In this document: positions 54,578 to 63,148 of the stretch, piece by piece
How positions within the stretch are numbered: position 1 is the stretch's first letter
How the letters are laid out: every line of letters starts with the position of its first letter
NCBI RefSeq assembly: GCF_003234855.1
Contig: NZ_QKTO01000002.1
Coordinates: forward strand, 62,001-126,000
Direction of reading: 5' to 3'
Source of the DNA: Curtobacterium sp. MCBD17_032
GTDB lineage: Bacteria > Actinomycetota > Actinomycetes > Actinomycetales > Microbacteriaceae
Length of the DNA stretch: 64,000 bases
Position numbers and translations under genes: made by a program
Notes under the pieces: generated by a model
The model's input: the letters and a program-made list of their open reading frames with translations, nothing else
Database searches by the model: none
Told to the model about the DNA's origin: nothing

Positions 54578-54628
54578 GACGCCCGGGTCGGCCCGACGCC
54601 CGGGTCGACCCGCCGCCCGGGTCGGCCC
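54578..54628. repeat. Three tandem 17-bp units
   Basis: GACGCCCGGGTCGGCCC is repeated three times (54578, 54595, 54612) with one change in each later copy, directly after the surface-protein stop. Confidence 0.85.
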
Positions 54629-54658
54629 GTGGCGGCCGAGCCGACCGGCGACGCCCAC

Positions 54659-54714
54659 CCGCAGCACGACCGGACGCCCTGTTCCCCGGAGCAGGGCGTC
54701 CGGTCGTGCTGCGG
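54659..54714. terminator. Bidirectional terminator with 23-bp stem
   Basis: 54659-54681 pairs perfectly with 54692-54714 (core GCACGACCGGACGCC) across a ten-base loop. The right arm ends two bases before the stop of the minus-strand gene. Confidence 0.82.
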
Positions 54715-54715
54715 C

Positions 54716-55138
54716 TCAGTCGAGGGCCGCCGTGATGTACGCGGCCAGTGCCTCGCCGTACGCGACGGCCGGGTCCGCAGCCGCGAAGGTCCGCTCCTCC
54801 TCGGTGATGCGTGCGGTCACGGTCCAGACGGTCCGGCCGTCCGTCCCGACGTGCCGGGTCAGCCCGACGAACGACGGTCCGAGCAGGTCACGGAGCTGGT
54901 CCTCGCGCGGCAGCCAGAGCGACTCCGTCACCGACACGGAGTCGAGCGCCCACTCGGTGGTCCCGTTGAACCCCAGCACGGTGCCGGTCGGGTGGTCGTG
55001 CCGCTCGACCGTCATCTCGGACACGGTGTAGACGTCCTCGTCGACGCCGGGCTTGTCGATCAGGAAGCGGTCGCCGGTGTCCGGGTGCCACCGGAGGCCG
55101 GCGGCGCGGAGGGACCGGGCGAGTTCGACGCTGATCAT
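54716..55138 (-). CDS. Conserved hypothetical protein, 140 aa
   Basis: This small soluble protein begins with SVELARSLRAAGLRWHPDTG and continues with RFLIDKPGVDEDVYTVSEMT and GTTEWALDSV ... LPREDQLRDLLG. Similar actinobacterial proteins are often named pilus assembly protein CpaE, but none of the CpaE ATPase motifs are present, so I do not use that name. ATG 55138 begins the conserved part. It stands alone between a terminator and a divergent gene. No function is claimed. The 275-base gap to the next gene holds no other coding sequence. Confidence 0.7.
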   Translation of the reverse strand: MISVELARSLRAAGLRWHPDTGDRFLIDKPGVDEDVYTVSEMTVERHDHPTGTVLGFNGTTEWALDSVSVTESLWLPREDQLRDLLGPSFVGLTRHVGTDGRTVWTVTARITEEERTFAAADPAVAYGEALAAYITAALD

Positions 55139-55413
55139 GGGCCCAGCCTGGCACTCGGCGCCCCTGCTCGCACCGGTCCGCCTCGCGCGCTCAGGACGAC
55201 GAGGGCGGTTCCCGACCCCGTCGCCGGACAGCCGTACTACCATCACCGAGCATCCCCACGTGAGGCCGCCCGTCGGTCCCGCGTGCGCGACGCGACGACC
55301 GCCGGGCGACCGGTGCCGAGCCTCCCGGCCGTTGCCGGTGGTGCGGCGGACCGGCGGACGACGTGCCGGACCGCGGTCGACGCGGACCGATCCGCCAGCA
55401 GACAAGGACCCGC

Positions 55414-58047
55414 ATGACCCTCGACCGCGAGGAACTCCGCGACCACTGGACCGTCACCCCGGTGGAGGACGGACCGCGCACCGTGCCCGACGCCGTTCGC
55501 GGCGCGGTCGTCGCCGCCACGGTGCCGGGGCAGGTGCACACCGACCTCGAGCGCGAGGGGCTGCTGCCCGACCCGACGTTCGACCGCAACGAGACGGCGA
55601 CGGCGTGGGTCGGGCAGACGGACTGGGCGTACCGCCGCACCGTCGACGTCGGTCCACGCGGGTTCGAACGCGTGGACCTGGTGTGCGACGGCCTCGACAC
55701 GGTCGCGACCCTGACGCTCGACGGCGTGCAGATCGGCACCACGCGGAACATGCACCGGCGGTACCGCTTCGACGTCCGGGACGTGACCGACGGGACGAAC
55801 GCGAGCACGGAGCGGGAGCTCGAGATCCTCTTCGAGTCCCCGTACCGCGAGACCGAGCGGGTCGCCGCGCGTGCCGGGGCGATGCCGGGCCCGTACGACG
55901 AGCCGTTCCCGTACATCCGCAAGTCGGCGTCGAACTTCGGCTGGGACTGGGGGCTCACGGCCGTGACGAGCGGGCCGTGGCGTCCCGTGGCGATCGAGCG
56001 CTGGTCGACGGCACGCTTGCGCGACGTCCGTCCGCTCGTCGACGTGGAAGCGGGCGAGGGCGTCCTCGACGCGCACATCGCCTTCGAGCGGTCCGGGATG
56101 AACGACCTCGACCAGGACGGCGAGGACGACGACCTCGTGCTCGTCGTCACGGTGTCCGGGCACGGCACGAAACAGCGTTCGCGCGTCAACGTGACGCCCC
56201 AGGAGGACGAGGCCGTCGTCACGGTGCGGATCCCGGACGCCGAGCTGTGGTGGCCGCGGGGCTACGGGGCGCAACCCCTGTACGACGTCGAGGTGCACCT
56301 GCAGACGGTCGACGGCGACGTCCTCGACCGGACGACGTTCCGGACCGGGTTCCGCTCCGTGGTCGTCGACACCGCGGAGGACACGGTCGGCCGGCCGTTC
56401 GCCATCCGGGTCAACAGCACGCTCGTGGACGTCCGCGGCGTCAACTGGATCCCCGACGACGTCATCGTCTCGCGGGTCACGCGTGAGCGGTACGCCGACC
56501 GGCTCGACGAGGCCGTCGCGATGCACGCCAACCTCGTCCGGGTCTGGGGCGGCGGGGTCTACGAGTCCCACGACTTCTACGAACTGTGCGACGAGCGGGG
56601 TCTGCTGGTCTGGCAGGACTTCCTCTTCGCCTGCGCCTCGTACCCGGAGGTCGAACCGATCCGCAGCGAGGTGATTGCCGAGGCCCGGGACAACGTCGCT
56701 CGGCTCGCCCGGCACCCCTCCCTCGTGGTCTGGAACGGCAACAACGAGAACATCTGGCTGCACGACGTCGACGACTGGGCGGCCGGGCTCGACGACCGCG
56801 GGTGGGGGCTCGACTACTACCTCGACCTGCTGCCGACGATCGTGGACGCGGTGGACCCGTCGCGCTTCTACACGGTGGCCTCGCCGTGGTCGGGCTCCGA
56901 GGCGCTGGCACCCAACGACGTGGACCACGAGACGCACCACTCGTGGGACGTCTGGAACCGCGTGTCGGACGAGCACTACCGGGACTCGGTGCCCCGGTTC
57001 GTCTCGGAGTTCGGTTGGCAGGCGCCGCCCGCGTGGCGCACCCTCCGGGATGCGGTCACCGACGACCCGATGACCCCGACGTCCCTCGGTGTGGTGCACC
57101 ACCAGAAGGCCGACGACGGCATGGGCAAGCTCGCCCGGGGGCTGGCACCCCGGTTCGGGACGGGCTGGGAGGACGACTTCGACCGCTGGCACTGGTTGAC
57201 CCAGCTGCAGCAGAGCCGTGCGATCGCGACGGGCGTCGAGCACTGGCGGACGCACTGGCCGCGCAACACCGGCGTCGTCGTCTGGCAGCTCAACGACCTC
57301 TGGGCGGTGTCGTCGTGGTCGGCGGTCGACTCCGCTGGTCGCCGGAAGCCGCTGGCGCACGAGCTCCGCCGTCTGTACGACGACGTCCTGCTGACGCTGC
57401 GCCCGGTCTCGCAGGTGCTGACGACGATCGCGCCGCTCCCGTCCGGCTCGGACCGCGACGACCGGACAGGAGGCCCGCACCCGCGGACCGCGTCCCTCCC
57501 CGTCCCGGAGGTGGCCGGGTCTCCGGTCGAGGTCGCGGTCCGGTCGTCCCGCGGCGGGCTCGACACGGTGGTGCGGGTCCGTCGCGTCGACCTCGGTGGT
57601 CGGATCCTGGCCGAGGAGTTCCTCCCCGTGCGTCTGGACGGCCCCGGGGTGGCGGTCGTGCGTCTGCCGGCATCGATCGGCGTCGTCGGCGACGCCCACG
57701 ACGAGCTGGTGGTGGCGGACATGGACTGGCGGCGGGCCGTCTGGACACCGTCGTCCGACCAGGACATGCACTGGCGGCCGGCCCACTACCGCGTCACGAT
57801 CTCGGACGTCCCCGGAGTGCACGCCGTCCGGATGGTCGTCGAGGCCGAGTCGCTCGTGCGGGACCTGCTCGTCCAGCCGGACCGGGTCTCGCCGACGGGG
57901 ACCGTGGACCGCGGGTTCATGACACTCCTGCCGGGCGAACGGGTCGAGTACCGTCTCGACGGTGTGTCCGAGGCCGATGCGGAGGCGCTCACCTCGGCTC
58001 CCGTGCTGTGGACGCTCGACCGGGTGCTCGGCACGGAGCGCGGGTGA
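55414..58047 (+). CDS. Beta-mannosidase, GH2
   Basis: This 877-residue cytoplasmic glycoside hydrolase belongs to the GH2 mannosidase branch. The sugar-binding domain begins VPGQVHTDLEREGLLPDPTF and DWAYRRTVDV. The barrel has NWIPDDVIVSRVTRERYADR, LVRVWGGGVYESHDFYELCD, acid/base in WNGNNENIW (near residue 443) and nucleophile in RFVSEFGWQ (near 530). It would cut terminal beta-mannose. ATG 55414 has AAGGA upstream. A low-conservation linker near residues 690-705 (RTGGPHPRTASLP) is encoded by a GC-rich inverted stretch resembling an eroded GGAGGC repeat. The stop lies inside the next gene's promoter. Confidence 0.9.
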   Translation: MTLDREELRDHWTVTPVEDGPRTVPDAVRGAVVAATVPGQVHTDLEREGLLPDPTFDRNETATAWVGQTDWAYRRTVDVGPRGFERVDLVCDGLDTVATLTLDGVQIGTTRNMHRRYRFDVRDVTDGTNASTERELEILFESPYRETERVAARAGAMPGPYDEPFPYIRKSASNFGWDWGLTAVTSGPWRPVAIERWSTARLRDVRPLVDVEAGEGVLDAHIAFERSGMNDLDQDGEDDDLVLVVTVSGHGTKQRSRVNVTPQEDEAVVTVRIPDAELWWPRGYGAQPLYDVEVHLQTVDGDVLDRTTFRTGFRSVVVDTAEDTVGRPFAIRVNSTLVDVRGVNWIPDDVIVSRVTRERYADRLDEAVAMHANLVRVWGGGVYESHDFYELCDERGLLVWQDFLFACASYPEVEPIRSEVIAEARDNVARLARHPSLVVWNGNNENIWLHDVDDWAAGLDDRGWGLDYYLDLLPTIVDAVDPSRFYTVASPWSGSEALAPNDVDHETHHSWDVWNRVSDEHYRDSVPRFVSEFGWQAPPAWRTLRDAVTDDPMTPTSLGVVHHQKADDGMGKLARGLAPRFGTGWEDDFDRWHWLTQLQQSRAIATGVEHWRTHWPRNTGVVVWQLNDLWAVSSWSAVDSAGRRKPLAHELRRLYDDVLLTLRPVSQVLTTIAPLPSGSDRDDRTGGPHPRTASLPVPEVAGSPVEVAVRSSRGGLDTVVRVRRVDLGGRILAEEFLPVRLDGPGVAVVRLPASIGVVGDAHDELVVADMDWRRAVWTPSSDQDMHWRPAHYRVTISDVPGVHAVRMVVEAESLVRDLLVQPDRVSPTGTVDRGFMTLLPGERVEYRLDGVSEADAEALTSAPVLWTLDRVLGTERG

Positions 58048-58073
58048 CATCTCACATGTCAGGCTGGTAGGGT
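58044..58073 (+). promoter_or_regulatory. Sugar transferase promoter with ATCTCACATGTCAG
   Basis: GTGACA (58044-58049) and TAGGGT (58068-58073) with an 18-base spacer. The 14-base element at 58049-58062 fills the spacer and is identical, in reverse orientation, to 40606-40619. The -35 box overlaps the mannosidase stop. Confidence 0.55.
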
Positions 58074-58151
58074 CGGTCCTCCACGCAGACCGTCGCCCGC
58101 GGTCCGGTGCGTCCGGGCCGCGGCGCCGGTCCCGACCGCCATGGAGGCCCG

Positions 58152-59606
58152 ATGTCCGTCCTGACCGCCGGCGCGGTGACCGGGCCCACCTGCCGCGGCC
58201 CCGCACCACTGCGGCTGATCCGGTTCGGCATGGCGGTCACCGACGTCCTGGTGCTCGTCGTCGCGTTCGCCGTCGCACACGCCGTGCGGTTCCCGGGGAC
58301 GTCGTTCCCCCTGCGGTCCGGGGCGCCGGGGTGGGTGGTCGCACCGCTCACCGTCGCCCTGTGGGCGACCCTGCTCACGACGATGCGGACGCGGGACCCG
58401 CGCGTGCTCGGGCTCGGCGGTGACGAGTACCGGCGGCTCTGCACGGCCGGGTTGACGACGGGTGGGGTGTTGGCGGTCGTCGCGTTCCTGTTCGACCTGC
58501 AGATCGCGCGCGGGTACGTCGCGGTGGCGTTCCCGCTCGCGATCGTGCTGCTCGTGCTCGCCCGGACGGTGTGGCGCGCAGCGTTGGTCCGGTGCCGTGC
58601 CGCCGGACGCCACCTCGTCGACGTGCTGGTGGTCGGCGAACTCGAGGACGTCGCGTACGTCGGCGGACGGGTCGTGTCGACGCCTGCGGCCGGGTACCGG
58701 GTCCGCGGGGTGCTGACCGACTGCGCATCGGCCACCCGGTCGGTCACCGTCGGGCCGACGACTTCGGAGGTGCTCGGCGGGGTCGACGACGTCGTGGCGG
58801 TCGCGAGCCGGACCGGCGTCGGCGCGGTGGTCTTCGCGGGGGAGGTGCACGGCGGGCACGAGCGGCTGCGCCGCCTGGGCTGGGAGCTCGAGGGTCAGGG
58901 GGTCGAACTCGTCGTGTCGTCACCGCTCGTCGACGTGGCGGCCGCGCGGGTGCACCACCGCGCGGTCGACGGCCTGCCGCTGCTGCACGTCGAGACGCCC
59001 GACTACCGGCGTCGCACCGGCAAACGGCTGTTCGACGTCGTCGGGGCGGTGTCCGGGTTGCTCGTCCTCGCCCCGGTGGCCGCGGTCATCGCGCTCGCGA
59101 TCCTCGTCGACGACGGCGGTCCGGTGCTGTTCCGGCAGCAGCGTGTCGGCCGAGGCGGGCGTCCGTTCACGATCGTGAAGTTCCGGACGATGTGCGTCGA
59201 CGCCGAGCGCCGCATGGCGGACCTCGCGGCGCTGAACGAGGGCGCCGGGCCGCTGTTCAAGATGCGGGCCGACCCCCGGGTGACGCGGGTGGGAGCCGTG
59301 CTCCGGCGCACATCGCTGGACGAACTCCCGCAACTCTGGAACGTGCTGACGGGCTCGATGAGCATGGTCGGTCCGCGTCCGGCGCTGCCGAGCGAGGTCG
59401 CGACCTACGCCGACTTCGCGGAACGACGACTGCTCGTCGCCCCGGGCATCACCGGGCTCTGGCAGGTGAGCGGCCGGTCCGACCTGGACTGGGCGGAGGG
59501 CGTCCGACTCGACCTGCACTACGTCGAGAACTGGTCGTTCCTGCACGACGTCGTCATCCTGGCCCGGACCGTCCCGTCGGTGCTGCGCTCGCGCGGCGCG
59601 TACTGA
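58152..59606 (+). CDS. Polyprenyl glycosylphosphotransferase, WcaJ/CpsE type
   Basis: This 484-residue membrane enzyme would start the exopolysaccharide unit by moving a sugar-1-phosphate to undecaprenyl phosphate. The N-terminal half has four helices and a Rossmann-like middle (VDVLVVGELEDVAYVGGRVV). The C-terminal catalytic domain has KRLFDVVGAVSGLLVLAPVA, FTIVKFRTM, SLDELPQLWNVLTGSMSMVG, PRPALP and PGITGLWQVSGRSD. ATG 58152 has GGAGG six bases upstream. Located 18 kb from the rest of the polysaccharide genes, it shares an upstream element with them. Confidence 0.9.
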   Translation: MSVLTAGAVTGPTCRGPAPLRLIRFGMAVTDVLVLVVAFAVAHAVRFPGTSFPLRSGAPGWVVAPLTVALWATLLTTMRTRDPRVLGLGGDEYRRLCTAGLTTGGVLAVVAFLFDLQIARGYVAVAFPLAIVLLVLARTVWRAALVRCRAAGRHLVDVLVVGELEDVAYVGGRVVSTPAAGYRVRGVLTDCASATRSVTVGPTTSEVLGGVDDVVAVASRTGVGAVVFAGEVHGGHERLRRLGWELEGQGVELVVSSPLVDVAAARVHHRAVDGLPLLHVETPDYRRRTGKRLFDVVGAVSGLLVLAPVAAVIALAILVDDGGPVLFRQQRVGRGGRPFTIVKFRTMCVDAERRMADLAALNEGAGPLFKMRADPRVTRVGAVLRRTSLDELPQLWNVLTGSMSMVGPRPALPSEVATYADFAERRLLVAPGITGLWQVSGRSDLDWAEGVRLDLHYVENWSFLHDVVILARTVPSVLRSRGAY

Positions 59607-59690
59607 CGCTCGTGGCCCCGGCGGAGGCGCGGACCCTGGGCGAACGGTGATCATCGGACCGCTCGCCTGTGCTTCTCACGCCGTGCGGGT

Positions 59691-59696
59691 TAGCAT
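59691..59696 (+). promoter_or_regulatory. -10 box TAGCAT of tatA
   Basis: TAGCAT lies about 100 bases before the tatA ATG, in the 192-base gap after the sugar transferase. The -35 is weak. The leader contains AAGGAG before ATG 59799. Confidence 0.4.
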
Positions 59697-59798
59697 GGTG
59701 GGACAAGCGGGACACCGCCGGCCCGGTCGACGACGACCGGACGGGACGACCGGGGCACTGGTCGGACGGCGGTCAGTCCCAGTACCGAAGGAGTCGAC

Positions 59799-60104
59799 AT
59801 GTTGCAAGGCCTCACCGGAATCCACCTGGTGATCATCCTCGGCATCGTGCTGCTGTTGTTCGGTGCGACCAAGCTCCCGGCGCTCGCGAAGGGGGTCGGC
59901 CAGTCCATCAACATCTTCAAGAAGGAGATGGACAACGACGACCGCAAGAAGGACGGCACCGCCTCGTCCGATGCCGCCGCGAACGCCTCGGCCGCACCGG
60001 TCCAGCAGCCGACGACGCAGTACCCGAGCAGCAACGGCGTCCAGCAGCCGATCGTGAACCCCGGTCCGTCGGGGCAGCCGAACGGGGACTCCCGCTCCCT
60101 CTAG
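59799..60104 (+). CDS. tatA: Sec-independent translocase TatA
   Basis: This 101-residue pore component of the twin-arginine protein export system has one N-terminal helix (HLVIILGIVLLLFGATKLPA), the hinge FGATKLPALAKGVGQ and the amphipathic helix SINIFKKEMDND. A long disordered Gln/Ser/Pro tail follows. It works with TatC, which is not in this window. ATG 59799 has AAGGAG at good spacing. A TatA rather than TatB identity rests on the short length and the FG-hinge. Confidence 0.93.
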   Translation: MLQGLTGIHLVIILGIVLLLFGATKLPALAKGVGQSINIFKKEMDNDDRKKDGTASSDAAANASAAPVQQPTTQYPSSNGVQQPIVNPGPSGQPNGDSRSL

Positions 60105-60141
60105 ACCGCCGACCCATCGGCATCCCGGCCCCGGGACCGAC

Positions 60142-60173
60142 GACAGCCCTCGTGCGCCAGCACGGGGGCTGTC
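60142..60173 (+). terminator. tatA terminator
   Basis: A 14-bp stem with one T-G pair (60142-60155 with 60160-60173) and four-base loop GCCA, followed by CTCGTCTTCC. The most classical rho-independent shape in the window. Confidence 0.75.
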
Positions 60174-60197
60174 CTCGTCTTCCGGCGTCGTCGGGCG

Positions 60198-60203
60198 CAT
60201 GAT
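60198..60203 (+). promoter_or_regulatory. -10 box CATGAT, leaderless start
   Basis: CATGAT ends six bases before the ATG at 60210; no Shine-Dalgarno. Same geometry as the other leaderless genes. Confidence 0.45.
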
Positions 60204-60209
60204 GGCCTC

Positions 60210-61646
60210 ATGACGACCAGCGCCCCAGCCGCAGCCGCCGACCTGCCGGGAGGCACGGCGCCACTGCACGACGACCGCCGCCTGGTCCTCGTGGTCGCGG
60301 TCCTGGCGTCCTTCGTCGTGGGGCTCGACTCCAGCGTCGTGAACGTCGCCCTGCCAGCGATCCGGACCGAGCTCGGCGGTGGCCTCGTCGTCCAGCAGTG
60401 GACGGTGGACGCGTACCTCGTCACACTCGGGTCGCTGGTCCTGGTCGCCGGTTCGCTCTCCGACCTCTTCGGCCGGGTGCGCATCATCACGTGGGGCCTC
60501 GTCGTGTTCGGCGTCGCCTCGGTCCTGTGCGCTGCTGCGCCGAGCGGCGAGGTGCTCGTCGTCGCGCGGGCGGTCCAGGGCGTCGGTGGTGCACTGATCA
60601 CCCCGAGTGCGCTGGCGCTGATCGTCGCCGCCTACCGCGGCGCCGCCCAGGCGAAGGCGATCGGGTCGTGGACGGCCTGGTCGAGCGCCGCGATGATCCT
60701 CGGTCCCGTCGTCGGCGGGCTCGTCGTGGACGGCATCGGGTGGCGCTGGATCTTCGTGCTGACCGCGGTGCCGATCGTCGTCACGATCCCGCTCGTCCGT
60801 CGGATCAGCTCCGAGGTGCGCGGTGGCCCGCACGCTCGGGTGGACGTCGTCGGCGCGGTGCTGGCGGTCGTCGGGGTCGGCGGGGTCGTCCTCGGCCTCA
60901 TCGAGCAGGAGCGGCTCGGGTGGGGCTCACCCGTCGTCGTCGGGGCGCTCGTCCTCGGCGGTGTCGCGCTCGGCGCGTTCGTGCCGTGGGAGTTGCGCGT
61001 CACCAGGACGTCGGGGGCGCCGCTCGTGCCGCTCGGGCTGTTCCGGGCGCGGGACTTCGCGGTCGGCAACCTGGCGACGCTCTCGATCTACGGCGCACTC
61101 GGGATGGTGTTCTTCGTCGTGACGCTGTTCCTGCAGGAGGTCTGGGGGTTCCCGGCCTGGGTGGCCGGGCTCGCGACACTGCCTCCGACGCTGATGCTCC
61201 TGGCGCTCTCCACGACCATCGGTGCGCTCGCCGGGCGCTTCGGACCGCGGTGGTTCATGGCGGCCGGACCGACGATCGCCGCGGTCGGTGCGCTGCTCAT
61301 GCTCCTGGCCGGTGACGACCCCGCGGGGTACTGGTGGTCGGTCCTGCCGGGGTTGGTGTTGGTCGGCGCCGGCATCGCGACGATGGTGACCCCGCTGACG
61401 AGTGCCGTCCTCGGATCCGTCCCGCAGAGCCAGGCGGGTGCAGGGTCTGCCGTGAACAACGCCGTCGCACGCATCGCGGGACTGGTGACCGTCGCGCTCG
61501 CGGGCGTCGTGCTGGACGGCGAGATCGGGGTCACCGGTCTGCACCGCGCGATGGTCGTGATGGCGGTCCTGCTGCTCGCCGGAGCGGTCGTCAGTGCGGT
61601 CGGCATCGTGGACCCGGACCGTCGAGACTCCGACTCGCCCGCCTGA
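60210..61646 (+). CDS. MFS multidrug exporter, DHA2 (14-TM) family
   Basis: This 478-residue transporter has 14 predicted helices. Family marks are LASFVVGLDSSVVNVALPAI in helix 1, QWTVDAYLVTLGSLVLVAGS, SDLFGRVR between helices 2 and 3, and GVGGALITPSALALIVAAY. It would export drugs or other hydrophobic compounds by proton antiport; substrate unknown. The start is probably leaderless. The last 56 bases overlap the 3' end of the convergent acyltransferase gene, so the two stops cross and no terminator is seen between them. Confidence 0.9.
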   Translation: MTTSAPAAAADLPGGTAPLHDDRRLVLVVAVLASFVVGLDSSVVNVALPAIRTELGGGLVVQQWTVDAYLVTLGSLVLVAGSLSDLFGRVRIITWGLVVFGVASVLCAAAPSGEVLVVARAVQGVGGALITPSALALIVAAYRGAAQAKAIGSWTAWSSAAMILGPVVGGLVVDGIGWRWIFVLTAVPIVVTIPLVRRISSEVRGGPHARVDVVGAVLAVVGVGGVVLGLIEQERLGWGSPVVVGALVLGGVALGAFVPWELRVTRTSGAPLVPLGLFRARDFAVGNLATLSIYGALGMVFFVVTLFLQEVWGFPAWVAGLATLPPTLMLLALSTTIGALAGRFGPRWFMAAGPTIAAVGALLMLLAGDDPAGYWWSVLPGLVLVGAGIATMVTPLTSAVLGSVPQSQAGAGSAVNNAVARIAGLVTVALAGVVLDGEIGVTGLHRAMVVMAVLLLAGAVVSAVGIVDPDRRDSDSPA

Positions 61647-62949
61647 CCACGCGCTCGAGCGGCCCGGTCCCGAGCCACCGACGCCACGGGGTCGCCACCA
61701 GGCCGGCGCCGACGACGACCAGGACGGTCGCCGTCCACCCGGTGTGCCACTCGTCGCGGCCGACCGCGTCGAGCACGGCGTACACGAGGATGTGGGCGGC
61801 GTAGACGGTCAGGGCGAGCGCCCCGACGGCGCGGAGCGGGGCCAGGACGACGCCGGTGCGACGGGTGACGAGCAGGCTGAGCGCGAGGACCGCGAGCGCG
61901 ACGCCGAGGGCACCGAGCACCTCGGGCGTCGACCCGGCGTGCGGCTGCACCGAGGTCAGCCCGGCCCAGTCGATGCCGGGGTGCTCGATGGTGCCGCCGC
62001 CCTGCGGGACGAGGTGCGGGCCCGCGTCCGGAAGGGGACCGGCACCCGCGCCGCCCGTCACCCCGGTCGACCCCGCGGCGTCGCCGGCTGCACCCCCGTC
62101 GGCGGGACCGGTGGCGGCCGACCCAGCAGCCACCGACCCGGTCACGCCCGTGTCATCGGCCGGGAGCCCCAGAGCCGCCCGGGCGAGGACCCCGCCGCCG
62201 TAGCCGGCCACCGCGGCGGTCACGCCCCCGGCGAGCAGCAGCAGGCGTACCCGGGTGTCCCGGAGCGGGAGCCGCCCGACCGCGAGCCCGACCAGGACCA
62301 CGCCCCACCAGGTGGTGCCCGGGTAGGCGCCGAGCAGGACGCCGTGCACGAGCGGGTCGCTGGCGTCGTGCAGCACCGAGCGACCGACCGCGGTGCAGAC
62401 CGGTCCGATCAGCAGCGCCGTCGCGGCGACCCCGGCGACGGTGCGGGTGCGGGCACGGAGGAGCGGGATCGTGGCCACGAAGCACACCGCGTACGTGGGC
62501 AGGATGACCTGGACCGGGGTGTCGAGGGCGGTCAGGGGGGCACCGAGGACGAACAGGGCGACGGCCCGGACGAGTACCCGCCGGCGGTGCACGACGAGGT
62601 CGTCCGGAGCGGTCCCGTCCACGTCCTCGCGCGGGCGGGTCATCAGGGTGAGCGAGATGCCGGCGCAGAGGGCGAAGAGGACCGCCGAGCGCCCGTCCAC
62701 CACGGCCGCCCAACTGTCCGGACGTGCCCAGTCGAAGCCCGGATGCGGTGGGCCGAGGTGTGCGACGACCATGCCGAGCACGGCCAGCCCACGGGCGAGG
62801 TCGAGGCCGTCGAGGCGCGACGGTCGTGTCCCCGCCATCAGGGCGTCGACGTCGGACGGTCCGTCGGCGGACCGGCCAGGGGAGCGGTGCGGGGAACGGC
62901 GGAGGGACGTGACCGGGCCCGGGGTCCGGCGAGCTGTCGATGTGGTCAT
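61591..62949 (-). CDS. Membrane acyltransferase, DUF1624-like
   Basis: This 452-residue membrane protein has about ten helices and the opening RLDGLDLARGLAVLGMVVAH, typical of heparan-alpha-glucosaminide N-acetyltransferase (DUF1624/DUF418-like) proteins. These move acetyl groups across the membrane to sugars. A long Gly/Ala/Thr linker (residues about 260-315) splits the helices. The end has GALALTVYAAHILVYAVLDA. ATG 62949 has GGGGAG directly upstream. It overlaps the MFS gene by 56 bases tail to tail and is divergent from clpB. Confidence 0.78.
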   Translation of the reverse strand: MTTSTARRTPGPVTSLRRSPHRSPGRSADGPSDVDALMAGTRPSRLDGLDLARGLAVLGMVVAHLGPPHPGFDWARPDSWAAVVDGRSAVLFALCAGISLTLMTRPREDVDGTAPDDLVVHRRRVLVRAVALFVLGAPLTALDTPVQVILPTYAVCFVATIPLLRARTRTVAGVAATALLIGPVCTAVGRSVLHDASDPLVHGVLLGAYPGTTWWGVVLVGLAVGRLPLRDTRVRLLLLAGGVTAAVAGYGGGVLARAALGLPADDTGVTGSVAAGSAATGPADGGAAGDAAGSTGVTGGAGAGPLPDAGPHLVPQGGGTIEHPGIDWAGLTSVQPHAGSTPEVLGALGVALAVLALSLLVTRRTGVVLAPLRAVGALALTVYAAHILVYAVLDAVGRDEWHTGWTATVLVVVGAGLVATPWRRWLGTGPLERVVRRASRSLDGPGPRCRPH

Positions 62950-63019
62950 CTCCCCAGCACAGCGCGGAGGGTGTTTCGTCGGAGTTGCCCACCGGTGGCG
63001 GGAATGTCGTCACCCGCCG

Positions 63020-63044
63020 TAAACTTGAGTCAGGTGGACTCAGG
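63020..63044 (+). promoter_or_regulatory. clpB promoter with HspR (HAIR) operator
   Basis: CTTGAGT-N7-ACTCAGG (63024-63044) matches the HAIR consensus CTTGAGT-N7-ACTCAAG at 13 of 14 positions. It overlaps a TAAACT -10 box (63020-63025) exactly as at dnaK. No clear -35 box. Confidence 0.85.
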
Positions 63045-63148
63045 AAGGTGCGGGAGAGTGCGGCTCCGCGCCTGACGGTCCGAGGACTCCGGTCCGGTCG
63101 GTGGGATGCCGGTCGGCCACACGGCAACGCAACGGAAGGACGGAACGC

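Noticed and set aside
54716-55138. Name CpaE pilus assembly protein for the 140-residue gene
   Set aside because: No Walker motifs or receiver domain are present and the protein is far too short.
62950-63148. Missing ClpB N-domain hidden upstream of the annotated start
   Set aside because: The gap is too short for 145 residues and contains the HAIR promoter; no in-frame helical repeat sequence is seen.
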